Counted from the first letter of the stretch, positions 10,314-19,828 are shown. The stretch is DNA of 64,000 nt from WHTK01 sp963711035 (GCA_963711035.1 CAVQCN010000001.1:248001-312000); one strand, 5' to 3'. Made by a program: numbers and translations. Notes: a model not told the origin generated them from the letters alone.

Positions 10314-11875
10314 CGACGCGTGTCTTCGTTCCCATTGACGCTGCCGCCCTCTCCGTCGACGCCGAAGAGGTCGCGGAGGCAATCGAGCGCGAGGCCACAG
10401 CCCGCAACCTCGAAATCGCCATCGTCCGCAACGGTAGCCGCGGCCTGATGTGGCTGGAACCACTGGTCGAGGTCGAGCTGGACGACGGCCTGCGCATTGC
10501 TTACGGCCCCGTGCAGCCACAGGACGTGCCCAGCCTGTTCGAAGCAGGCTTCCTCCAGGGCGGCGACCACGACCTGGGTCACGGCCCCACCGATGACATC
10601 CCTTACCTCAAGAACCAGGAACGCCTCACCTTCGCCCGCTGCGGCGTCATCGACCCACTGTCCCTGGCCTCGTACGTCGCGATGGGCGGTTACGAAGGCC
10701 TGCGGCGCGCCCTGACGATGACGCCGGCCGACGTGGTCGAAGAAGTCGTCAGTTCCGGCCTGCGCGGCCGCGGCGGCGCAGGCTTCCCCACCGGCATCAA
10801 GTGGCGCACCGTGCTCAACGCGCCCGCCGACCAGAAGTACATCGTCTGCAACGCCGACGAAGGCGACAGCGGCACCTACGCCGACCGCATGCTCATGGAG
10901 GGCGACCCCTTCTCTCTCATCGAGGGCATGACCATCGCCGGCATCGCCGTCGGCGCCACGCAGGGCTACATCTACCTGCGCTCCGAGTACCCGCACGCCT
11001 TCCACACCATGAAGCGCGCCATCGAGATCGCCTACGAGGACGGCTACCTCGGCACAGACCTGCTCGACAGCGGCAAGCGCTTCGACCTCGAAGTCCGCCT
11101 CGGCGCCGGCGCCTACATCTGCGGCGAGGAGACCTCTTTGCTCGAGAGCCTGGAGGGTAAGCGCGGCATCATCCGCTACAAGCCGCCACTGCCGGCCATC
11201 GAAGGCCTCTTCGGCAAGCCCACCGTGGTCAACAACGTCATCTCACTGGCCACCGTGCCCGTCATCTTCGAAAAGGGCGCCGAGTTCTACAACGGCTACG
11301 GCACGGGGCGCTCGCGCGGCACGCTGCCAATTCAGCTGGCGGGCAACGTCAAGCACGGCGGCCTGATCGAGAAGGCGTTCGGTCTGACGCTGCGCCAGCT
11401 GATCTACGACTACGGCGAGGGCACCGCCACAGGGCGGCCCTTCCGCGCCGTGCAGGTCGGCGGCCCGCTGGGCGCCTACTTCCCCGAGTCGCTGCTCGAT
11501 ACGCCGCTGGACTACGAGGCGTTCGCGGCGCTCAAGGGCCTCGTTGGGCACGGCGGAGTCGTCGTCTTCGACGACACTGTCGACCTGGCGAAGCAGGCGC
11601 GGTTCGCGATGGAGTTCTGCGCAATTGAGAGCTGCGGCAAGTGCACGCCGTGCCGCATCGGCTCCACCCGCGGCGTCGAGGTCATCGACAAGGTCATCAA
11701 CAACCAGGACCGCATGGAGAACCTGGAGCTGCTGGACGACCTCTGCAACCTGATGCTGGACGCGTCGCTGTGCGCCCTGGGCGGCCTCACGCCCTACCCG
11801 GTGCTCAGCGCCATGCAGCACTTCCCCGAAGACTTCACCAGGCCGGCTCCAACACCGGCAGGCGCACACAGCTAA
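10310..11875 (+). CDS. fdsB: NAD-dependent formate dehydrogenase, beta subunit (NuoF-like)
   Basis: This 521-residue diaphorase subunit reduces NAD+. An N-terminal region of about 120 residues precedes a NuoF-like core with the NADH-binding loop RGRGGAGFPTG (about residues 151-161), an FMN region (CNADEGDSGTYADR) and a C-terminal [4Fe-4S] motif, CGKCTPCRIGS. It overlaps fdsG by 4 nt and is followed 17 nt later by fdsA, so the genes are probably translationally coupled. The arrangement matches Fds enzymes of Rhodobacter and Cupriavidus, which use soluble NAD+. Confidence 0.93.
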   Translation: MTTRVFVPIDAAALSVDAEEVAEAIEREATARNLEIAIVRNGSRGLMWLEPLVEVELDDGLRIAYGPVQPQDVPSLFEAGFLQGGDHDLGHGPTDDIPYLKNQERLTFARCGVIDPLSLASYVAMGGYEGLRRALTMTPADVVEEVVSSGLRGRGGAGFPTGIKWRTVLNAPADQKYIVCNADEGDSGTYADRMLMEGDPFSLIEGMTIAGIAVGATQGYIYLRSEYPHAFHTMKRAIEIAYEDGYLGTDLLDSGKRFDLEVRLGAGAYICGEETSLLESLEGKRGIIRYKPPLPAIEGLFGKPTVVNNVISLATVPVIFEKGAEFYNGYGTGRSRGTLPIQLAGNVKHGGLIEKAFGLTLRQLIYDYGEGTATGRPFRAVQVGGPLGAYFPESLLDTPLDYEAFAALKGLVGHGGVVVFDDTVDLAKQARFAMEFCAIESCGKCTPCRIGSTRGVEVIDKVINNQDRMENLELLDDLCNLMLDASLCALGGLTPYPVLSAMQHFPEDFTRPAPTPAGAHS

Positions 11876-11892
11876 CACCTGGAGGCAACGCC

Positions 11893-14736
11893 ATGACGTT
11901 GATCAGAGAAACCGACTACGGCACCCCGGCCCGCCACTCCGAGACGACGGTGACGCTGGAGATCGACGGCAAGCCGGTCACCGTACCGGCCGGAACCTCG
12001 ATCATGCGCGCCTCGATGGAGCTCGGCGTTCAGGTGCCAAAGCTCTGCTCGACGGACTCGCTCGAGCCGTTCGGCTCCTGTCGCCTCTGTCTGGTCGAGA
12101 TCGAAGGACGGCGCGGCACGCCCGCTTCCTGCACCACGCCCGTCGAGGAAGGCATGAAGGTCTCGACCCAGACCGACAAGCTGGAGAAGATGCGCCGCGG
12201 CGTCATGGAGCTGTACATCTCCGACCACCCGCTCGACTGCCTCACCTGTCCGGCCAACGGCGACTGCGAGCTGCAGGACATGGCCGGCGCCGTCGGCCTG
12301 CGCGAAGTGCGCTACGGCTACGAGGGCGCCAACCACCTGCACGAGGAGAAGGACGAGTCCAACCCGTACTTCACCTTCGACCCGTCCAAGTGCATCGTCT
12401 GCTCTCGCTGCGTGCGCGCCTGCGAGGAGACGCAGGGCACCTTCGCTCTGACGGTTAGCGGCCGCGGCTTCGCCTCCAAGATCGCGCCGGCCGACCTCCT
12501 GTTCATCGACTCCGAGTGCGTCTCTTGCGGCGCCTGCGTCCAGGCCTGCCCCACCGCCACGCTGACCGAGAAATCGATCATCGACCACGGCCAGCCTGAG
12601 CACAGCGTGGTCACGACCTGCGCCTACTGCGGCGTCGGCTGCAGCTTCAAGGCGGAGATGCGCGGCAACGAAGTGATCAACATGGAGCCCTACAAGGACG
12701 GCAAAGCCAACCACGGCCACTCCTGCGTCAAGGGACGCTTCGCCTGGGGCTACACGACCCACAAGGACCGCATCCTCAACCCGATGATCCGCGAGAAGAT
12801 CACGGACCCGTGGCAGGAGGTGACCTGGGAAGAGGCGATTACCCATGTCGCCAGCGAGTTCAAGCGCATCCAGGCCCAGTACGGCCCGGACGCGGTTGGC
12901 GGCATCACGTCGTCGCGCTGCACCAACGAGGAGACCTTCCTGGTGCAGAAGTTGGTGCGCGCCGCCTTCGGCAACAACAACGTCGACACCTGCGCCCGCG
13001 TCTGCCACTCGCCCACCGGCTACGGCCTCAAGACGACGCTCGGCACCTCGGCCGGCACCAACGACTTCGACTCGGTCGACCAGGCCGACGTCATGATGGT
13101 CATCGGCTCCAACCCGACCGACGCGCACCCGGTGTTCGCTTCACACATGAAGAAGCGCCTGCGCGCCGGCGCCAAGCTGATCGTCGTCGACCCGCGCCGC
13201 ATCGGCCTCGTCAAGGGCCCGCACGTGGAGGCCGACTACCACCTGCCGCTGCTGCCCGGCACCAACGTGGCCGTGATCAACGCCCTGGCGCACGTCGTCG
13301 TCACCGAGGGCCTGGTCGACGAGGCCTACGTGGCCGAACGCTGCGAGCCGGAGGCCTTCGAGCGCTGGCGTCAGTTCGTCGCCGAGGAGCGCAACTCCCC
13401 CGAGGCGCTGGAATCGATCACCGGCGTGCCCGCGGCCGACATCCGCGGCGCCGCGCGCCTCTACGCCACCGGCGGCAACGCGGCCATCTACTACGGCCTC
13501 GGCGTCACGGAGCACAGCCAGGGCTCGACGATGGTCATGGGCATGGCCAACCTGGCGATGGCCACCGGTAACCTGGGCAAGCCCGGTACCGGCGTCAACC
13601 CGATGCGCGGCCAGAACAACGTTCAGGGCTCCTGCGACATGGGCTCCTTCCCGCACGAGTTCGTCGGCTACCGCCACGTCTCGGACGACAGCGTGCGCGC
13701 CGTCTTCGAAGAGGCCTGGCACGTCGGCCTGCAGGGCGAGCCCGGCCTGCGCATCCCGAACATGTTCGACGCCGCCATCGACGGCACCTTCAAGGGCCTC
13801 TATATCCAGGGCGAGGACGTGGTCCAGTCCGACCCCAACACGAAGCACGTCGCCCACGGCCTGGGCTCGATGGAGTGCGTGGTCATCCAGGACCTCTTCC
13901 TCAACGAGACCGCCAGCTACGCCCACGTCTTCCTGCCCGGCTCCACCTTCCTGGAGAAGGACGGCACCTTCACCAACGCCGAGCGACGCATCAGCCGCGT
14001 GCGCAAGGTGGTGCCGCCGAAGAACGGCCTGGCCGACTGGGAGATCACGATGGCGATCTCCGACGCCATGGGCTACAAGATGGACTACACGCACCCGTCC
14101 GAGATCATGGACGAGATCGCGCACCTGACCCCGACCTTCAGCGGCGTCACCTACGACAAGATCGACCGCCTCGGCAGCATCCAGTGGCCGTGCAACGACA
14201 ACGCGCCGGAAGGCACGCCGGTCATGCACGTCAGCGGCTTCGTCCGCGGCAAGGGCCTGTTCATGATCACCGAGTTCGTCCCGACCGACGAGCGCACCAA
14301 CGACCGCTTCCCCCTGCTGCTCACCACGGGCCGCATCCTCTCGCAGTACAACGTCGGCGCTCAGACACGCCGCACGCCGAACGTCATCTGGTTCGACGAG
14401 GACGTGCTGGAGATTCACCCCTGGGATGCGGAGCAGCGCGGCATCGTCGAAGGCGACCTGGTCGCCATCACGAGCCGCGCCGGCGAGACGACCCTGCACG
14501 CGACCATCTCGGAGCGCATGCAGCCGGGCGTCGTCTACACGACGTTCCACTTCCCGGGCACGGCCGCCAACGTGGTCACGACCGAGTTCGCCGACTGGGC
14601 GACGGACTGCCCGGAGTACAAGGTAACGGCGGTGCAGATACGCAAGACCAGCCACCGCTCGGAGTGGCAGGAGTCGTACGACTCGCAGCGCGAGTCGACG
14701 ACCCGCATGGAGGAAAAGGGTACGGCCAAGGTCTAA
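11893..14736 (+). CDS. fdsA: NAD-dependent formate dehydrogenase, alpha (molybdopterin) subunit
   Basis: This 947-residue catalytic subunit oxidises formate to CO2 at a bis-MGD molybdenum site. In order it has a [2Fe-2S] ferredoxin domain (C52, C63, C66), a His/Cys [4Fe-4S] segment (DHPLDCLTC), two [4Fe-4S] ferredoxin motifs (CIVCSRCVRAC, CVSCGACVQAC), the FDH cluster CAYCGVGC, and the Mo region. The Mo ligand is Cys371 in RVCHSPTGYGL, so this is the Cys rather than selenocysteine type. The C-terminal molydopterin-binding domain is complete. ATG 11893 has GGAGG upstream. An in-frame opening further upstream is inside fdsB and was not used. Confidence 0.96.
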   Translation: MTLIRETDYGTPARHSETTVTLEIDGKPVTVPAGTSIMRASMELGVQVPKLCSTDSLEPFGSCRLCLVEIEGRRGTPASCTTPVEEGMKVSTQTDKLEKMRRGVMELYISDHPLDCLTCPANGDCELQDMAGAVGLREVRYGYEGANHLHEEKDESNPYFTFDPSKCIVCSRCVRACEETQGTFALTVSGRGFASKIAPADLLFIDSECVSCGACVQACPTATLTEKSIIDHGQPEHSVVTTCAYCGVGCSFKAEMRGNEVINMEPYKDGKANHGHSCVKGRFAWGYTTHKDRILNPMIREKITDPWQEVTWEEAITHVASEFKRIQAQYGPDAVGGITSSRCTNEETFLVQKLVRAAFGNNNVDTCARVCHSPTGYGLKTTLGTSAGTNDFDSVDQADVMMVIGSNPTDAHPVFASHMKKRLRAGAKLIVVDPRRIGLVKGPHVEADYHLPLLPGTNVAVINALAHVVVTEGLVDEAYVAERCEPEAFERWRQFVAEERNSPEALESITGVPAADIRGAARLYATGGNAAIYYGLGVTEHSQGSTMVMGMANLAMATGNLGKPGTGVNPMRGQNNVQGSCDMGSFPHEFVGYRHVSDDSVRAVFEEAWHVGLQGEPGLRIPNMFDAAIDGTFKGLYIQGEDVVQSDPNTKHVAHGLGSMECVVIQDLFLNETASYAHVFLPGSTFLEKDGTFTNAERRISRVRKVVPPKNGLADWEITMAISDAMGYKMDYTHPSEIMDEIAHLTPTFSGVTYDKIDRLGSIQWPCNDNAPEGTPVMHVSGFVRGKGLFMITEFVPTDERTNDRFPLLLTTGRILSQYNVGAQTRRTPNVIWFDEDVLEIHPWDAEQRGIVEGDLVAITSRAGETTLHATISERMQPGVVYTTFHFPGTAANVVTTEFADWATDCPEYKVTAVQIRKTSHRSEWQESYDSQRESTTRMEEKGTAKV

Positions 14737-14780
14737 CGCCAATCCGGTCGCGCCTTCGCACGACCGGACGCAGATCTGCT

Positions 14781-14890
14781 GTCATTCTGAGCACAGCGAA
14801 GAATCTGGCGAATCTCACCGGCGGACCGTCCTTCCGACGGAACGTCGTGGAACAAGGGCTAGATTCTTCGCCTGACGGCTCAGAATGACA
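14781..14890. repeat. 110-bp palindromic repeat inside the fds operon, family B
   Basis: The left arm GTCATTCTGAGC (14781-14792) is the exact inverse of GCTCAGAATGAC (14878-14889), and AGCGAAGAATCT (14795-14806) pairs with AGATTCTTCGCC (14861-14872). The intervening 50 bp contains a second hairpin (GTCCTTCCGACGGAAC). The unit has no ORF and lies between fdsA and fdsD. A half copy with only the left arm occurs at 36530-36556. From memory, this word is a common dispersed repeat in uncultured soil bacteria. Confidence 0.85.
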
Positions 14891-14956
14891 TCTCGAGGGA
14901 AGACGGCCACGCTGGCCACCGCCCAGCGCGTTAGCTCGACAGGAGAACAAGGCTCG

Positions 14957-15178
14957 ATGGACCCTGACGTTATGGTGCACAAGGCGAACCAGATAGCCCT
15001 GTTCTTCTCCGCCTACCCGCACGACGAGGCGCTGGCCGGCACCGTCGACCACTTCAAGAAGTTCTGGGTGCCGCGTATGCGCAAGCAGATCATCGACTAC
15101 GTGGCGGCGGGCGGCGCCGGCCTCAGCGATCTCGCCACCGAGGCCGTCAAGCAGCTCGAGGAGCCCGTCCTCCGCTAG
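14957..15178 (+). CDS. fdsD: formate dehydrogenase delta subunit
   Basis: This 73-residue protein begins MDPDVMVHKANQIALFF and contains FKKFWVPRMRKQIIDY, which is characteristic of the small FdsD family found only with Fds formate dehydrogenases; it is thought to help assembly or stability. ATG 14957 is chosen over an upstream ATG at 14885 because the longer version would begin inside the palindromic repeat; AGGAG and AAGG lie upstream of 14957. It is the last gene of the operon. The usual fdsC/fdhD maturase gene between fdsA and fdsD is absent. Confidence 0.85.
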   Translation: MDPDVMVHKANQIALFFSAYPHDEALAGTVDHFKKFWVPRMRKQIIDYVAAGGAGLSDLATEAVKQLEEPVLR

Positions 15179-15314
15179 CCACTAGCGTGGCGGCGTCCCG
15201 CGCGGGCGCTGCACGTCCGACGACCCGCGGCGGCGTACCGCCCGACAGCCGTCTACGACGCTGAGGCTCGAAGCAGGGGCCGGTTAGTATCAGAACGCGT
15301 CGGTCTCGACGCGG

Positions 15315-16313
15315 TCAGCCGACCGTCTCGGGGTGTTCTGTCTCCGTCTCGTCGTCGGCACCAGCGTCTTCGGCCCGCCTGGAGCGGCGCAACTTGAGGC
15401 GCAGCGACGGGCGGCGCAGGTGCGGCGGCCGCAGGCGGCCCAGGTGGCGCCGGCGCACCGTCTGGCTGAGACGCTGCTGCAGCGGCCCCATCGAGCGCAG
15501 GCGCATCTCCGGGCGCGGCGCCGGCCAGACGCCGGACTCGTCGCGCTCGTACCTCATGACGACGACGTCGCGCCCGTGGTTGGTCGGTTCGGCGTCGGCA
15601 TCAGGCGTCTTGTAGTCGCGCAGGACGATGGTCGGCCGGGCGCCGCCGCGGGCGTGGAACCGCATCGCCGCCGAGTACGTGGCCGGGTCGCCCGGGTGGA
15701 CGTCGTCCGTCTCCACGCCGTCGACAGGCGTCGTGGTCAACGCGTACTTGACCTTGCGGTCGAGCATGTTGAGCACGGCATTGCGCAGCAATGAGCCGAT
15801 ACCGGCGCCGCGCTCGATCCGTCCCAGAGTCGTGATCTGCAGCAGCACCGCCGTGTCGCCGCCCTTGCGGCGGGAGCGCCTCCAGGAATCGCGACTCGTC
15901 AGGTCGGCGAATGTGGGGTAGGCCTCGACCAGCGTCTGCGGATCGCCGTGGAAGCGACCCAGCATCGTCTGAACGATGCCACGCGGCACCAGATCGTCGC
16001 CTTCGCGCTTGACGACGACGAAGATCGTGCCGCCGGCCTTCGCCGCCATCTCCTCGACGCTCTCGAAGCCCAGAAAGGCGAACGGACCCCATTCGGCGCG
16101 CAGCCCGCTCTCGATGGCGGCGAGGCAATCCTTCTCGCCACGCAGATCGGAGAGATGGACGACGCGCATCTCCGACTCGGCCAGGTCGGCGCGCTGCACG
16201 CGGCGGTGGTCGAGCTCCCAGGCGGAGGCAGCGGCGATGGCGGACGCGGCGGCGATGACGCCACTACGCAGACTGACGACCTTCGTGACGTTTGGCTTGA
16301 GATGAAGCTTCAT
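15315..16313 (-). CDS. GNAT-like protein with arginine-rich C-terminal tail
   Basis: This 332-residue protein looks like an acetyltransferase. Its RGAGIGSLLRNAVLNML segment resembles the acetyl-CoA pyrophosphate loop (R/QxxGxG/A) and helix of GNAT enzymes, and strands before it (ILLQITTLGRIE in the reading frame's middle third) fit motif A. The last 60 residues are very basic (RRRHLGRLRPPHLRRP) and then acidic, which may mark an RNA- or membrane-contacting tail. ATG 16313 has GAGG 5 nt upstream; a longer GTG/ATG start at 16382 lacks this. Substrate unknown. It is transcribed away from the neighbouring aldo/keto reductase gene. Confidence 0.55.
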   Translation of the reverse strand: MKLHLKPNVTKVVSLRSGVIAAASAIAAASAWELDHRRVQRADLAESEMRVVHLSDLRGEKDCLAAIESGLRAEWGPFAFLGFESVEEMAAKAGGTIFVVVKREGDDLVPRGIVQTMLGRFHGDPQTLVEAYPTFADLTSRDSWRRSRRKGGDTAVLLQITTLGRIERGAGIGSLLRNAVLNMLDRKVKYALTTTPVDGVETDDVHPGDPATYSAAMRFHARGGARPTIVLRDYKTPDADAEPTNHGRDVVVMRYERDESGVWPAPRPEMRLRSMGPLQQRLSQTVRRRHLGRLRPPHLRRPSLRLKLRRSRRAEDAGADDETETEHPETVG

Positions 16314-16577
16314 CGGTACCTCATTCGCGACCCGGACAGCGAATAACAGGTCAATTACAGGATACCGCCCATGACGAACCACTGCCTACGCGAAGCCTGA
16401 CAGGTTTATGACACTTCTATATTCGGACGTTATGTCATCGAGTTGCGTGAGCAACCCTTGCAGGTCTGAAGACAGCTACGGATGATCGGCCGGTTCGCCA
16501 CCACGCAGTGGTCTGGTCATTGCGACACCGGGCGCGTAGTCTTGTCCCGCCAGACTGGTTCAGCAGGAGAACAAGCG

Positions 16578-17582
16578 ATGCAGCTGCGGCCCCTCGGTAG
16601 CACCGGGCTCTCGGTTTCGGAACTTGGATTCGGCTGCGGCTCCGTCGGCGGCCTCATGGTGCGCGGCCGGCCGGAGGAGCAGCGCACCGTCGTTGCCCGC
16701 GCCCTGGAAGCCGGCATTACCTACTTCGACACGGCGCAGATGTACGGCAACGGCACCTCGGAGGAGAACCTCGGTCGCACGCTGACCGAGCTCGGCGCCT
16801 GGGACCGCGTCGTCATCGGCACCAAGCTGATCGTGCCGTCGGGCGAGATGAACGACGCGCGCAACAGCGTCGCGCGTTCGCTGCAGGTCAGCCTCAAGCG
16901 CCTGCAACGCGACTCGATCGACCTCATCCAACTGCACGGCCGCGTCCTCAGCAAGGCAGGCGGCGACGGCCCCAGCGTCGCCGAGGTTCGGGACATCATC
17001 GCCGACGCTCTGCACGCGGCGGTTGCGTCCGGCCACGTGCGTCACGTCGGCTTCACCGGCCTCGGAGACAGCACCGCGGTGATCGACACGGTCCGCTCCG
17101 GCAAGTTCGAGACGGTGCAGGCCTACTTCAACGCGCTCAATCCCAGCGCCGGCTACTCGGGCGTCAACGGCGGCGCGCAGGACTTCGGCGGCTTGATCGA
17201 CGTCGCCGCCGCTGCCGGCGTCGGCGTGATCAACATCCGCGTGCTGGCGGCCGGCGCCGTCTCGGGCAGCTCCAGCCGTGCCCCGAACGCAGTGGACCGC
17301 ATCGAAGTGCCGATGACGCAGGGCGGCGAGTTCGGCGCCGACCTGGGACGAGCGCAGTCTTTGGCGCCGCTGGCCCACGAGCTCGGCATCGAGACGACGA
17401 CCGAGCTGAGCTTCCGCTTTGCGTTGGCCAAGCCCGGCATTTCGACCGTGCTGATCGGCTTCTCGGACGTGCAGCAGCTGGACGAGGCGCTAGCCTGGGT
17501 GGAGAAGGGACCGCTGCCGCCAGCGGCAGTCGAGCGCGTGCTGGCCATCGCAGGAGGCAAGCGAGCAGGAGGGAGCAAATGA
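16578..17582 (+). CDS. aldo/keto reductase
   Basis: This 334-residue TIM-barrel NAD(P)H oxidoreductase has the full catalytic tetrad: Asp51 and Tyr56 (FDTAQMYGNG), Lys83 (GTKL) and His120 (LIQLHG). LGSTGLSVSELGFGC at the N terminus is typical of the YajO/YghZ-like AKR branch. ATG 16578 has AGGAG upstream; upstream in-frame codons back to 16482 were rejected because homology begins here. It overlaps the next dehydrogenase gene by 4 nt (ATGA), so the two are co-translated and likely work on the same carbonyl/hydroxy-acid substrates. Substrate unknown. Confidence 0.88.
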   Translation: MQLRPLGSTGLSVSELGFGCGSVGGLMVRGRPEEQRTVVARALEAGITYFDTAQMYGNGTSEENLGRTLTELGAWDRVVIGTKLIVPSGEMNDARNSVARSLQVSLKRLQRDSIDLIQLHGRVLSKAGGDGPSVAEVRDIIADALHAAVASGHVRHVGFTGLGDSTAVIDTVRSGKFETVQAYFNALNPSAGYSGVNGGAQDFGGLIDVAAAAGVGVINIRVLAAGAVSGSSSRAPNAVDRIEVPMTQGGEFGADLGRAQSLAPLAHELGIETTTELSFRFALAKPGISTVLIGFSDVQQLDEALAWVEKGPLPPAAVERVLAIAGGKRAGGSK

Positions 17583-18472
17583 ACGTCGGATTCATCGGAC
17601 TGGGACGCATGGGCCAGCACATGGCCGCACACCTGGCGGAGGCGGGCCATCGCGTCCAGGCCTACGACATCCGCCCCGGCGCCGCGCTGGCCCTGAAGGA
17701 GACGACCACCATCGAGCCCGTCGCCACAGTGGCAGACGCGGCTCGCGGCGCCGAAGCCGTGTTCACCTCGCTGCCTGGGCCGCCTGAGGTCGAGGCGGTC
17801 GTGGAAGGCGCGGGTGGCCTGCGCCAGTCGATGCAGCCGGGCGCCGTCTACGTCGACCTCTCGACCAACTCGCCGACGCTGGTGCGTCGGCTGTCCGCCT
17901 CGCTGGCCGAGCGCGGCATCGAGATGCTGGATGCGCCGGTCAGCGGCGGCGTCGAGGGCGCCGAGGCGGGCACGCTGTCCGTCATCGTCGGCGGGCCGCG
18001 CGCCACCTTCGACCGCATGGAGCCGGCCCTCAAGGCGATCGGCACGAAGGTCTTCTACTGCGGCGACAGCGGCGCCGGCTGCGTCGTCAAGCTGTGCAAC
18101 AACATCCTCGGCGCCACCTACGGCATCATCCTCAGCGAGGCGCTGACCCTCGGCGTGAAGGCCGGCGTCGATTTGCGCACGCTCTCCGACGTGATCGGCG
18201 TCAGCACGGGCGCCAACGCACGGCTCCTCGGCCACCTGCAGCGCTACCTGTTCAAGCGCAACTTCGAGCCCGGCTTCTCGACGGCGCTCTCGATCAAGGA
18301 CACGCGCCTCGCGCTCGAGCTGGCGCAGGAGTACGAGGTGCCGATGCAGCTCGCCACGCAGGTCGAGCACGAGACTGTCGCGGCCCTGGAGCGCGGCTGG
18401 GCCGACCTCGACTTCGACGCCGTGATGCGCCTGCAGGAAGAGCGCGCCGGCGTCATCCTCGAGGCTCCATAA
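17579..18472 (+). CDS. beta-hydroxyacid dehydrogenase (3-hydroxyisobutyrate dehydrogenase family)
   Basis: This 297-residue NAD(P)-dependent dehydrogenase has an N-terminal Rossmann motif GFIGLGRMGQHMA, the substrate-binding DAPVSGGVEGAEAG, and the catalytic Lys in GAGCVVKLCNN, followed by the all-helical dimerisation domain. The family oxidises 3-hydroxyisobutyrate, tartronate semialdehyde, 2-hydroxyglutarate-like or related acids; the exact substrate cannot be read from the sequence. It overlaps the aldo/keto reductase start-stop (ATGA). A second paralogue lies at 34505-35389 on the other strand. Confidence 0.88.
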   Translation: MNVGFIGLGRMGQHMAAHLAEAGHRVQAYDIRPGAALALKETTTIEPVATVADAARGAEAVFTSLPGPPEVEAVVEGAGGLRQSMQPGAVYVDLSTNSPTLVRRLSASLAERGIEMLDAPVSGGVEGAEAGTLSVIVGGPRATFDRMEPALKAIGTKVFYCGDSGAGCVVKLCNNILGATYGIILSEALTLGVKAGVDLRTLSDVIGVSTGANARLLGHLQRYLFKRNFEPGFSTALSIKDTRLALELAQEYEVPMQLATQVEHETVAALERGWADLDFDAVMRLQEERAGVILEAP

Positions 18473-18510
18473 CGGCCAAGAAGCAGCGACTTGCGATTCC
18501 GCCCGTTACA

Positions 18511-18601
18511 TCGAGCGCACCGGCGAGGAAGGTCAGAAGCTGACGGGGGTTTGGGGGTGTCCCCCAAACCCCTCTCCCATAAACCTCAGCGGAGCAGCCC
18601 G
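18511..18601 (-). repeat. dispersed intergenic repeat, family A copy 2
   Basis: Read on the minus strand it has a palindromic hairpin (GGTTTGGGGGACACCCCCAA region), then CCCCGTCAGCTTCTG, TTCC and CGGTGCGCTCGA, in the same order as copies at 3609 and 26738. It fills the gap between a dehydrogenase and a metallo-beta-lactamase gene. Confidence 0.7.
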
Positions 18602-18649
18602 CGAGGGATGCGCAGCGACGACTTCACGAAGAGAGAAAGGACTTAGCCA

Positions 18650-19423
18650 GTGGCTACCATCGAAACCGTCATGCAGGGCTTCTCGCTCGGCACCAGCCAG
18701 GGCGGCGTCGCCTTCTGCGGCGTCACGCTGGTCCAGGGCTCGAAGCGCATCCTGGTCGACGTCGCCCATCCGGGCCGGCGCCAGCTGCTCATGCAGAGCC
18801 TGAAGGAGCGCAACCTTACGCCGGACGACATCGACTACGTCCTGCTCACCCACGCCCACTGGGACCACATGCTCAACATCGACCTCTTCCCCAACGCCAA
18901 AATCCTGATCAGCCCCGAGGAGCGCGAGTACATCAAGGCGCCCGCCGACTTCGACTGGGCGACGATGCGCTACGCCTCCAGCGTCCTGGAAGCGCTACCG
19001 CTGCAGGAAGTGCGCGACGGCGAAGAGATCGACGACGGCATCAGCGTCGTCTCGACGCCCGGTCACAGCAAGGGCAGCATGGCGCTGCTGGTGCACGGCG
19101 CCAACGAGACGTCCTGCGTCAGCGGCGACGCGCTGCCCAACACGCTGTCGCTGAGCTCAGGCCTGCCGCGCATCGTCTTCTGGGACCTCGAAGACGCCAA
19201 GGCGAGTATCGCGAAGCTGCTGGGTGCCGCGCAGGTCTTCTACCCCGGCCACGACCGCGCCTTCCGCGTGCTGGATGGCGGCCGCTACCAGTACCTGCAG
19301 CCGACCAGCATCCAGGTCGTCGGCTGGCCGGAGACGGACGACACCGAGTCGGGCCCCACGATCAGCTACGGCCACGGCCCGGCCACCAGCGCCAACATCG
19401 TGGCGCCGCAGCGCACGCACTGA
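18650..19423 (+). CDS. metallo-beta-lactamase-fold hydrolase
   Basis: This 257-residue MBL-fold enzyme has the metal-binding motif THAHWDH (H68, H70, D72, H73), a second-shell His in TPGHSKGS, an Asp in SGDALP and the last His in PGHDRAF, so both metal sites look intact. The layout resembles N-acyl-homoserine-lactonase-like or glyoxalase-II-like members. The start is GTG 18650 with AAAGGA upstream. It is followed 23 bp later by a cupin gene, probably in one transcript. The substrate is unknown. Confidence 0.85.
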   Translation: MATIETVMQGFSLGTSQGGVAFCGVTLVQGSKRILVDVAHPGRRQLLMQSLKERNLTPDDIDYVLLTHAHWDHMLNIDLFPNAKILISPEEREYIKAPADFDWATMRYASSVLEALPLQEVRDGEEIDDGISVVSTPGHSKGSMALLVHGANETSCVSGDALPNTLSLSSGLPRIVFWDLEDAKASIAKLLGAAQVFYPGHDRAFRVLDGGRYQYLQPTSIQVVGWPETDDTESGPTISYGHGPATSANIVAPQRTH

Positions 19424-19446
19424 CGGTCTGCCGGAGGGAGGATGTC

Positions 19447-19797
19447 ATGCGCATTCACAATCTTTGGGTAGACGAGGACGGCCAGTCGCATTTTCGCGAT
19501 ATCGAGATCGAGTGGGTCGAGGAGCGCAACTTCAGCAAGCTCTCGAAGCGCTTGCCCGCCAGCGGGATCATCTTTCGTGAGACCGCCGGCGATTACGACC
19601 TCGATTGGCACCCGGCACCGCGACGCCAGTACATCATCAACCTGGACGCCGGCGTCCGTATCACGGCCAGCGACGGCGAGGCACGCGACATTCAGGCCGG
19701 CGAGGTCGTCCTGGTCGAGGACGTGCTCGGCAAAGGCCACCTCTCGCAGTCGCTCGGCGGCCAGATGCGCCACTCGATCTTTGTCGCCATCGATTAG
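19447..19797 (+). CDS. small cupin-like protein
   Basis: This 116-residue protein has a single predicted beta-barrel: IIFRETAGDYDLDWHPAP, then QYIINLDAGVRITASDG and IQAGEVVLVEDVLGKGHLSQ, a cupin-like order with a late Gly-His (GKGH). The usual two-His first motif is reduced to DLDWH, so metal binding is uncertain. Close homologues are generally annotated as cupin-domain proteins of unknown role. It starts 23 bp after the MBL gene, with GGAGGATGTC just upstream of ATG 19447. Confidence 0.65.
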   Translation: MRIHNLWVDEDGQSHFRDIEIEWVEERNFSKLSKRLPASGIIFRETAGDYDLDWHPAPRRQYIINLDAGVRITASDGEARDIQAGEVVLVEDVLGKGHLSQSLGGQMRHSIFVAID

Positions 19798-19828
19798 CGG
19801 GCGTCTTCGGCTACGGGCTGGGTAGTTC

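Noticed and set aside
11641..11892. N-terminal extension of fdsA into fdsB
   Set aside because: Extra residues lie inside fdsB, while ATG 11893 has a good ribosome site and the ferredoxin domain begins there.
13141..14742. 533-residue minus-strand frame opposite fdsA
   Set aside because: fdsA is fully supported by cluster and Mo motifs; the opposite frame is low-complexity Val/Ala/Arg/Asp-rich.
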